Shown here: positions 6,139 to 12,569 of the stretch, piece after piece
Layout of the letters: each line of letters opens with the position of its first letter
How positions within the stretch are numbered: position 1 is the first letter of the stretch
DNA from: Gracilaria caudata
Lineage: Eukaryota; Rhodophyta; Florideophyceae; Gracilariales; Gracilariaceae
NCBI GenBank assembly: GCA_030374735.1
Contig: JASCIV010000772.1
Location: 1 to 12,569, forward strand
DNA length: 12,569 nucleotides
Direction of reading: 5' to 3'
Notes under the pieces: model-generated
What the model saw: only the letters and a program-made list of their open reading frames with translations
The model's database searches: none
What the model was told of the DNA's origin: nothing
Translations under genes and position numbers: made by a program

Positions 6139-9100
6139 ATGCGTCTCATCTTTCTCTCAGCATTGGCTGCGGTGGCCGCTGCCTCTGCGCCCAACTGTCT
6201 CTCCACCACTGACGCCGTGTATACGCTACCGAACACGCCGCTGTCCGCACTTAATCCGTGGCTCGAAGACGATGCTTACTACACGTCGTTGGTCAATGCA
6301 GGATGTCCGGACGATCGTTCCGAGGGTGCCGTGTGTCACGACAAGCCCGCCATTGGCTCTGGTCTTGCTCAGTTGCCGTCTGGAGAATTTCTCGGATTGA
6401 CTGACCGTGGACCTAACCAGGACTGCGAGGATCTCTTTGAACTCGACCCGGTCGTGTACGCTGCTGCTGAGGGTAAGAAGGGAAAGGGTTTCCCTCTGCC
6501 CGCGTTTGCTCCCACCATCACCCACTTTGGTGTGGGCGATGATGCTACTCTCAAGCCCATCAAGTATGTTCCGTTGCGTGGTGAAGATGGTGCTATCACT
6601 GGTCTCTCTAACACCCTGCGCGATGACACCCCGTTCGGCCCCAACTGCGAGGGTGACGTCTTGAAGCATGACCCCTCTGGTCTGGACACTGAGGACCTTG
6701 CCGTCATTCCGGGTACTGACTATGTCGCCATTGTCGATGAGTACTCTCCGTCTGTCGTTGTCGCCAACTATCAGACCGGTATGATTGTCTCTCGTCACGT
6801 TCCTCAGGAATTGGCTGCCGAGCTCAGTGGCGCCGCCTACCCCATTGTTGGTGACATCCCGTCTGTGTTTGCTAACCGTCGTAAGAACCGTGGCTTTGAG
6901 GCTATTGTTGTTGACAAGTATGCCAAGTACGTCATTGCCATCTTGCAGTCTCCCATGCTTGGAGATGATGATGAGCTTACCATCAACAACGTCATCATCC
7001 GTGCTGCTTATTTCTCCGTTTCCATTTCTGATGATGGTATGCCCACGCTTGCGTACAAGAAGTCTTTCATCATTGAGGGTTCTAACCCGGACGCCTACGA
7101 GAACAAGAAGAACGTTGCCAAGGACCTCAAGTACTCTGGGGCTCAGTACTATTCTGAGAACAAGTTCATTGCTCTTGAGCGTGCCAAGGGTCAGGTCAAG
7201 CTCTTCCTGGTTGATGTAGAGCATGCCACCAATATTGATGAAACCAAATACGCTGACAATCTCGGTCTCGAGTCTGATTCCAATGGCAAGAAGACCGCCG
7301 CTCAACTCGGTATCACGGCCGCTTCGAAGACCCTTGTGTGGGATTCGGCTCCGGTTGTCGGTGGCTCCGTAGACTTCACCGGCGCCTCCAAGCAGGAAGG
7401 TTTCGTCGTGGACGTCAACGACCCCACCAAGGTGTGGATGCTCAACGACAATGACTTCGGTCTTGAGGGTAACGGCCCTGTTGAAATGCGCCAGCTTTCC
7501 TTGGGTCGCTCCATCTCTGGTGCTACCGTCTGCGGAATGCCGGAACATCCGCCGCAGCCTGTCATTGACGTCCACCCGAGCAAGGCTATCAAGCTTGTTA
7601 ACTCTCAGACTTACCGCATTGCTAACGAGCCGGATCTTGGCTCTGCTGAGAACTTTGACGTTGACGAGGAAGCTCAGCGTGCGTACGTTGCCAATGATGA
7701 CACTGGTGCTCTTGACATGTACGATCTGTCTGTGTCCCCGGCTGTTCCGATTGGTTCCTACTCAGCTGGTTCGCCGTACAAGCCGACTTCTGCTTCTGTC
7801 TGCAAGTCGGGTGACTTTGTCGCCGTTGCGCTCGCCAATGACGATGATGATGCTGCCTCGGGCCGAATTGACGTTCTTTCCAAGGATCTCAAGCTCTTCC
7901 GCAAGATTAGGGAGTTCTCTTGCTTCTTGCCGGATCATGTGAAATGGTCTGACGACTGCAAGTTTTTGGTCGCTGCGTGCGAAGGCGAAGGTGCCTCTGT
8001 TCCGGGTGGTGTTTTGGTCGCCGACTACAGTGGTGCTCCGGACAGAGGTGGTAGGTTCCGCGGTGTTGTCACCGCCGACTTCAAGGCTTTCGATAACCTC
8101 ACTGAGGAAATGGCGGCTAACGGTGTTCGTCTCATCGAGTCCAACATTCCGAGCGTTGATCTCGAGCCGGAGTATGTCACCATTTATGGCAAGAACGCCT
8201 TCGTTGCTGTTCAGGAGGCCAACGCTATCGCCGTCGTCGATCTTTATGAGGCCAAGATCACAGAGCTCAAGCCTATTGGTTTCATTGATCGCAGTCGCCC
8301 TGGATTTGCTCTCGACGCTTCCAACAAAGATGATGCCATCAACATCAAGAACTATCCGTTCTTGTACGGTATGCCGCAGCCCGATACCATCCATCACTAT
8401 GTTGCTGGTGATGGAAACGTGTACTTGGTCTTCGCCAATGAGGGTGACGCCAAGGACGACGCTGAGGAAGCTCGTGGAGGTGATATTACTGATCCAGAGG
8501 AACTCAACAGAACTGCTGTTGCTGGCCTCAAAGAACTTGTGGAAGATAAGACCGCTCTTGGCCGTCTTAAGTTCTCCACCATCATGGGCTACAATGCTTC
8601 TACCAATACTCAGGAGAAGATGTTCCATTTCGGTTCCCGCTCTTTCAGCATCATGTCCCTAAACGGTACTGTCGTTTTCGACTCTGGTGAGTGGTTTGCT
8701 CGAATTGAGGAGAAGCACTTCCCAGAAATTTTCAATGCCAACGGATTTGATGATGAAGATCTCAGTGCCTCTCAGGCGGATCTTTTCGATGATCGGTACG
8801 TTTCATGCTGTTCTTATATCTTCTTGGGACTCTCTATTTTACAAGCCATGCTGAGTGAATTGTTTCCTAACTTTTCTCATCTTTCTTACTTTGAACACAC
8901 AGTTCTGATGACAAGGGTATGGAACCAGAATCTCTTGCTCTCATGAGCAAGGACGGCAAGACCTACGCTTTCATCGGTTTCGAGCGTCCCTCCATTATTT
9001 CTGTTTTCGACATTACCGATCCGACCGCGCCTATTTTCGTTGACGCTGTACAGAATCATCCGATTAACGAGCCCACTGACAAGGTGTTTGCTGAAATGCG

Positions 9101-9209
9101 CCAGGGTGACCTTGATCCTGAAGGCCTCTTTGCTTCCAGCAAGCTCAACAAGCTCTTCGTTTCCGGATCTGTGTCCAGCACCCTTACTTCCTACGACATA
9201 GAAATGTAA
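6139..9209 (+). CDS. Secreted esterase-like phytase / choice-of-anchor I fusion protein (two exons)
   Basis: Exons 6139-8795 and 8903-9209 encode 987 residues. The ATG at 6139 is the only in-frame ATG ahead of the homology and opens a clean signal peptide (MRLIFLSALAAVAAASA-PN). Residues about 70-460 match the esterase-like phytase family (PF13449 type): GSGLAQLPSGEFLGLTDRGPN (residues 73-93), SGLDTEDLAV (180-189), EGFVVDVNDP near 420-429 and WMLNDNDFG (433-441). Residues about 475-987 match the choice-of-anchor I beta-propeller family: LEPEYVTIYGKNAFVAVQE (675-693), NAIAVVDL (695-702), PGFALDASNKDDAINI (721-736), MPQPDTIHHY (745-754), ANEGDAKDD (766-774), FDDRSDDKGMEPE (883-895) and GDLDPEGL (954-961). 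The splice junction falls inside that conserved SDDKG block. Bacterial relatives occur in atypical extracellular phosphatases, so a secreted phosphate-ester hydrolase is plausible, but this is not shown by the sequence. No anchor follows the second domain. Potential N-glycosylation sites lie near 653, 790, 819 and 842. Codon bias suggests high expression. Confidence 0.9.
8796..8902 (+). other. Spliceosomal intron of the phytase-like gene (107 nt, phase 2)
   Basis: The donor GTACGT follows GATGATCG, and the acceptor CACACAG precedes TTCTGATGAC. TCCTAAC, with the CTAAC core at 8868-8872, is a likely branch site about 32 nt before the acceptor, followed by a T-rich tract. Splicing gives FDDRSDDKGMEPE, matching the family's FDSRSDDKGPEPEG-type block. 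Without splicing the frame reads through the intron and stops at 8944-8946. Confidence 0.92.
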
Positions 9210-9316
9210 CTGCATACGTTGAACGAGTCGGAGGAAACCGGTCATCTCTTCAATCTGATGCCTTTCAAAACATAAGTTATATGGATGTGAGTGTGTAAAA
9301 GGTTCAGACAACAGTA

Positions 9317-9322
9317 AATAAA
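9317..9322 (+). terminator. AATAAA polyadenylation signal candidate
   Basis: A canonical AATAAA lies 108 nt past the phytase-like stop codon. TGTAAA (9294-9299), an alternative signal in some algae, lies just before it. Either could direct 3' processing of this transcript. Confidence 0.45.
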
Positions 9323-9638
9323 AACTAACTAACATTAAAGCACCCCAAACTGGAAACCGACAAATCGTTGTGAATTATATGATCCTTGTACGAAGGTAGA
9401 AAGGTGTCACATTGGCCTTTGCTAAGCTTAGGTCTTCAATAACCCCTCAGAAGTAAAACTATTCAAAAGGCCTCAAATGGTTTTACAAGTTTTCAGTCTC
9501 TTACTCAGATATCAATCCCTGTTTCGTCGTGATTCGCACTTCCTTGTTCGACGGATACCCATCTAATTTGCATAACTGCTATCGCGCAACGCTTGCTAGG
9601 GGAGTTGCTTCCTCACGTGTTGGATTGTTAAAAATGTT

Positions 9639-9657
9639 GGGCGGGCGGGGGGGGGGG
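9639..9657 (+). repeat. G-rich tract with G-quadruplex potential
   Basis: The tract reads GGG-C-GGG-C followed by eleven G residues, so it meets the rule of four runs of three G with single-base loops. It lies about 430 nt past the phytase-like stop codon in non-coding DNA. Confidence 0.7.
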
Positions 9658-9940
9658 CCTTCTAAATAGGCAAACTTTCTGGTTTTCAGCCGCTCCATGA
9701 ACCTACTCGGCCAGTCAAGGCAAGTCGCAAGTCGTCCGTGGGCGTAAGAATACCTAGATCCCAATAATAGCTGAGACAAGGTTTGAGCGAAAATGCTACA
9801 AGCCATTTAAAGAGCTTCCGAACGTCTTGTCGCCAGGAAAGTGGTTGCTGCAGGGAACAAGTCTTCCACGTCCATTTCGCATACAAGAAAAAGATCAAGA
9901 GCACAAGATCCGCAACGAGAAGCGCTGGAATACATCCCCT

Positions 9941-10011
9941 GGAATGTAACTCAATTACTTAGGATGCTGTGCTTCCAATGACAAACGTAAATATAGGGGG
10001 AATGTAACTCA
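9941..10011 (+). repeat. Direct repeat pair GGAATGTAACTCA
   Basis: Identical 13-nt copies occur at 9941-9953 and 9999-10011, 58 nt apart start to start. The second copy runs directly into the AP-1/GCN4-like site TGACTCA (10012-10018). Confidence 0.6.
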
Positions 10012-10051
10012 TGACTCATCACGAAAGGCTAATGACTGACTGGGTGTTTTC

Positions 10052-10066
10052 ACGTCATTTTGACGT
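10052..10066. repeat. Palindrome ACGTCA-TTT-TGACGT, copy 1
   Basis: Two perfect 6-nt arms with a 3-nt spacer, 32 nt past the stop of the minus-strand DCC gene. The context TCACGTCA...TGACGTA...TCGTTTG recurs in the same orientation at 12538-12568. It may be a 3' UTR hairpin, a paired bZIP-type site, or part of a dispersed repeat. Confidence 0.5.
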
Positions 10067-10098
10067 AATCGTTTGGATTGCAGCTCGCAAAGTACGAT

Positions 10099-10662
10099 TC
10101 AGTCCAGAAAACGATGCTCTTCTCCAGGCTCGACGAAACGACATTCGTCCCTCTTCCCAAATACAGAATATCTGTTCTTTGCAATTACGTCTGTATACAA
10201 GAAATCCCGCAGAGGCTTTGGCACTGCCAATAAAGCCAGTTGTGCTGGCAGAGAAAAATACCATCCAAGTTGCCGCCCAATCCTCAAGGCCGCATCTGAT
10301 CGCACAAATGCTTCGTCCCCTTCGATGTAAACCATGGTCGAAAGATCCGACGGACATCCAAATTTGGCCGTGAGGGCCTTGCCAGTTTCGCTCTGAAGAG
10401 CAGCGAATTTGAAATGGTTTCTTGTGTCATGTCGCATTACAAAGTCAACACCGGCATTGCACATAGCGCAAACGCCGTCGAACATAACCACATTGTCTCC
10501 GGAGCGATACCCCTTTCGTCGAAGAAGAGCGTCTCGTGATTCATTTCTCTGAGTGGAAACTGCGCTGCAGATGTGTCTCATTCGATTCCTGTGCGATGCC
10601 AAAGCTGGGCTTGTCTTCGAGATTGCACGGCCAAACGACAGTGGAACAAAGCTCAGATGCAT
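10099..10662 (-). CDS. DCC-family (DUF393) thiol-disulfide oxidoreductase, probably plastid
   Basis: The 187-residue protein carries the family's namesake motif as FDGVCAMCNAGVDF (61-74), where Asp62, Cys65 and Cys68 are the D-x-x-C-x-x-C core. It continues with FKFAALQSETGKAL (84-97), RSDAALRIGRQLG (121-133), PKPLRDFLYTDVIAKNRY (148-165) and FGKRDEC (168-174), in the family's usual order and to the usual end RFLD. The domain covers about 57-187. The first 50 residues (MHLSFVPLSFGRAISK...) are rich in Ser, Arg and Ala, are free of acidic residues until about 41, and contain the SFVP-type start expected of a red-plastid transit peptide. The ATG at 10662 is therefore preferred over the internal Met28. 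The family is related to thioredoxin-fold proteins and a redox role is proposed; substrates are generally unknown. The gene appears intronless. Confidence 0.9.
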   Translation of the reverse strand: MHLSFVPLSFGRAISKTSPALASHRNRMRHICSAVSTQRNESRDALLRRKGYRSGDNVVMFDGVCAMCNAGVDFVMRHDTRNHFKFAALQSETGKALTAKFGCPSDLSTMVYIEGDEAFVRSDAALRIGRQLGWYFSLPAQLALLAVPKPLRDFLYTDVIAKNRYSVFGKRDECRFVEPGEEHRFLD

Positions 10663-11130
10663 TTTAGGGAATGAGGGTTAACGTCTACCTCGTACAACAC
10701 AAAAATTCGTCGAAGGCAACGAATGTATGCGTGTGAATAAACTGTGGCTCCAACGTTTTGGAAAAGCGTGTGCGACCGAGAGAGTCCCTAATCTGCCAAT
10801 CTTCTTGTCCTTCGTGTAGTCAGTATTGAACTTGCCTGCGTAGTCACTAAGAGTTGGAGAACTGCAGGTAACGCCTTCGGTCTCACTATCTGTGAGAACT
10901 GCATGGTTGGGCAGCGGTCAGACCATATCTACAGCTTCAAGTCTATCGTTGTCTTCTTTGAGGCCAAGAATCGTTTGCATAGTATTCGTCGTGTGTCTAT
11001 TCTTTTTCTTTTTACTCTCAAAACGGAGATTAATCACTGCACCAACCAATTCGCGACTAATTAAGAAAACTTAAAAAGGGCATTTTTTCCGAATTACGAA
11101 CTCCATCATTAAGAGGTGCTTCTGTTTGTG

Positions 11131-11197
11131 AGAAGAAGCCGGTAAAGCAGGCCTGAAATTCAGGGCTGCTTCGCTGTCTTCTTATCAGGCCGCCTGA
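11131..11197. repeat. Nested hairpin cluster
   Basis: AAGCAG (11145-11150) pairs with CTGCTT (11166-11171). Inside, CCTGA pairs with TCAGG around an AAT loop, and outside AGAAGA (11131-11136) can pair with TCTTCT (11177-11182). A second hairpin TCAGGC-C-GCCTGA follows at 11185-11197. The GCCTGA/TCAGG unit is reused in both stems. Confidence 0.55.
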
Positions 11198-12060
11198 GAC
11201 TGATTACGAAGGTACGTCTGTGTTCCTAATGAACCAAAAGTTCTATTTCAACATTTAATGTCACCTTTCTAAATTGTTGTGATGGACGCTTCACCTCAAA
11301 ATCAAAACTACATGCACGCAGCCCTGAGACAAACAGATGGAGCCTTGCTGAGTGTTCGTCTCCATGACAAAAGTGTTTTTCTCTGAAATGCCGTACACTT
11401 CTGAGCTTTTTTCTTTCACCGTGCATAGTTTCTAAGCGACGGAATTCATTCGTTGATGAGTAAAATACTCAAAGAGTAATGAAAAACACAGAAGTCGAAG
11501 TCTTATTCTGCTTTTGTTCATAATTAGCTACGACACCAGGAATCATTCTTTCGGAAAAACTGAGCAAGTACGACCTCAGTTTTTCGTACTGTCTGTTGAT
11601 GACAAACCAACTCGGGGCGTTCGACAGTATATAAGTAGTGTGCTGCAAAATGGGAGCATAAGTACCCATGCACTACCGAGCCAGGGTATTAAAAGCATTG
11701 TGCAACTCTGAATTTGAAATAGACTCCTTCTACTTCGTGACTGATGTGCACTGATCATTCATTGTGCTCGTGATTTTGTCTTCCGCGAAGCAGCAACATC
11801 GGCATTTGAGGTCTCGCGGCTACATTCAACGGCATTCTTGCAGAAACATATAAACCATATCTCGGATACTCTAAACCACAACGAGACTGCCCCTAAGAAG
11901 AAAATCATGATGAGAATTTCAACTTTCGGGAAAGCTCTGTAGTGATAGAGACAGCATGAAGTTCTATACAGAATATCTATATCTATACCTGTATCTAACA
12001 AGGTAGAAGACGTAAGGGGTGGGGTGTGCGTACCCTTGTGGGGAGGCACGACTACACCAG

Positions 12061-12094
12061 CAAGGGGGGTGGGAAACCGTTTCCTTTACCCTTG
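12061..12094. repeat. Imperfect inverted repeat in G-rich DNA
   Basis: CAAGGG (12061-12066) pairs with CCCTTG (12089-12094), and inside it GGAAAC (12072-12077) pairs with GTTTCC (12079-12084) around a single C. Confidence 0.5.
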
Positions 12095-12189
12095 TAAAAA
12101 TTATTGGCACATGGGCACGTATTTAAAGCAGAAATAAAACGTCAGTTACGTATACCCCCGCATATTCATACCCTTTGTAGCTTCAAGGT

Positions 12190-12207
12190 GTGTGCTCTGC
12201 AGCACAC
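12190..12207. repeat. Short perfect hairpin GTGTGCT-CTGC-AGCACAC
   Basis: Seven-nt perfect arms flank a four-base loop. No adjacent U-run or gene boundary indicates a terminator, so the function is unknown. Confidence 0.5.
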
Positions 12208-12539
12208 GAATGAAATGTCTGTAGTTCTTACTCAAGGTCCTCATATACGATTTATTCTTCTGCTTTCGTAGTTCAAATTAACTTCTGCTTTCATCATGTC
12301 ATGTTACTGTACAGTATGCTCAAGAGGGCTATGAACTTCGTCTTTATCTCACGATGTCTGTACTTGGGAGTAGTTAGTAGTTCACAGCTTCTCGTGGTTG
12401 GTCAAACACATCCAAGCCAAACAAATGAAAGCCAGGATGTCTACTGCCTACAGAACTCGAAAGCGCGGAACAGAGAGAGGGGAAAAGCCAGGGGCGTACA
12501 TATGACTAACTATATTCCAATGTTCGGAAGTCATTAGTC

Positions 12540-12555
12540 ACGTCAAAATTGACGT
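12540..12555. repeat. Palindrome ACGTCAA-AA-TTGACGT, copy 2
   Basis: Seven-nt perfect arms with a 2-nt spacer lie at the right edge. Flanks match copy 1 at 10052-10066 in direct orientation (preceding TC and following A, then TCGTTTG after a 4-nt insertion). The element may continue outside the window. Confidence 0.5.
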
Positions 12556-12569
12556 AGTTAGTCGTTTGC

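Larger units (their letters stand above)
9210..10098. other. Convergent intergenic region, no supported gene
   Basis: The region holds the 3' ends of the phytase-like gene (plus) and the DCC gene (minus). Short open frames on the minus strand (for example over 9579-9904) lack recognisable motifs, and the longer one opens with GTG rather than ATG. Visible structure: a G-rich tract at 9639-9657, the 13-nt direct repeat GGAATGTAACTCA at 9941-9953 and 9999-10011, TGACTCA at 10012-10018, and the palindrome ACGTCA-TTT-TGACGT at 10052-10066. Confidence 0.5.
10663..12569. other. 1.9-kb region with no supported gene; hairpins and short repeats
   Basis: Open frames here are short (under 100 codons), several begin with non-ATG codons, and none shows a family motif. 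I saw no tRNA, rRNA or obvious snRNA signature. The DCC promoter must lie at the left edge. TATA-like strings occur at 11628-11635 (TATATAAG) and about 12119-12126 (TATTTAAA), but no convincing coding sequence follows either. Structured elements are a hairpin cluster at 11131-11197, CCCTTGT-related repeats over 12000-12180, a hairpin at 12190-12207, CTTCTGCTTTC repeated at 12257 and 12282, and a palindrome at 12540-12555. An ATG frame at 12301-12537 (78 residues) is the only weak gene candidate. Confidence 0.5.

Noticed and set aside
6226..7575. 449-residue minus-strand open frame
   Set aside because: It lies wholly opposite the phytase-like exon. It is a shadow frame caused by codon bias in the real gene, and its translation shows no motif.
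9686..9904. 72-residue minus-strand frame that loosely resembled mobile-element coding remnants
   Set aside because: It opens with GTG, shows no recognisable domain, and I could not support any transposon relationship.
12305..12316. 12-nt palindrome TACTGTACAGTA
   Set aside because: A few perfect 12-nt palindromes are expected by chance in a window of this size, and it has no supporting context.
12301..12537. 78-residue ATG frame near the right edge with a hydrophobic N-terminal part
   Set aside because: No motif, a low-complexity basic C-terminal half and no clear promoter linkage. It could be real but is not supportable from the sequence.
1..12569. Search for tRNA, rRNA, CRISPR arrays and insertion sequences
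   Set aside because: No T-loop consensus with matching acceptor stems, no regularly spaced repeats and no transposase motif were found by reading. The window looks eukaryotic nuclear, so bacterial systems are not expected.

Overview
The window is nuclear DNA from a photosynthetic eukaryote, most likely a red alga or a red-lineage alga. The genes lie on both strands, are not in operons, and have long mixed intergenic regions. Two genes carry a short GT-AG intron of about 100 nt, each with a CTAAC-type branch site. Three proteins begin with N-termini that look like plastid transit peptides with an early Phe (AAFTT, MMAFCSAFVPP, LSFVPLSF), a habit of red plastids. One of them also has a twin-arginine thylakoid-lumen signal. 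I cannot name the species from sequence alone.

Layout, left to right. (1) 1-117 (+): the 3' end of a small, probably secreted protein. (2) 118-1854: non-coding, with a CT-rich hexanucleotide tract. (3) 1855-3669 (-): an intronless diflavin reductase of the NDOR1/Tah18 type, which feeds electrons to cytosolic Fe-S assembly. (4) 3670-4294: divergent promoter region. (5) 4295-5036 (+): a thylakoid-lumen FKBP-type prolyl isomerase whose last eight residues and stop codon lie in a 25-nt terminal exon. (6) 5050-5388 (-): a 112-residue plastid membrane protein of unknown function, convergent with the FKBP gene with only 13 nt between the two stop codons. (7) 5389-6138: GC-rich divergent promoter with at least nine ACGT cores. 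(8) 6139-9209 (+): a 987-residue secreted protein joining an esterase-like phytase domain to a choice-of-anchor I domain, with one 107-nt intron. (9) 9210-10098: non-coding, with a G-quadruplex motif and short repeats. (10) 10099-10662 (-): a plastid-type DCC-family (DUF393) thiol-disulfide oxidoreductase. (11) 10663-12569: about 1.9 kb with no gene I can support, but with several stem-loops and repeated short motifs.

The genes do not form one pathway. Three products are probably plastid proteins (FKBP, small membrane protein, DCC protein), one is cytosolic (NDOR1-like), and two are probably secreted. The most useful annotation results are the two spliced gene models, which restore canonical family C-termini. 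The least explained items are the small plastid membrane protein, the truncated secreted peptide at the left edge, and the palindromic and hairpin clusters in the right-hand 2.5 kb. I found no clear evidence of a wholly new multi-gene system.
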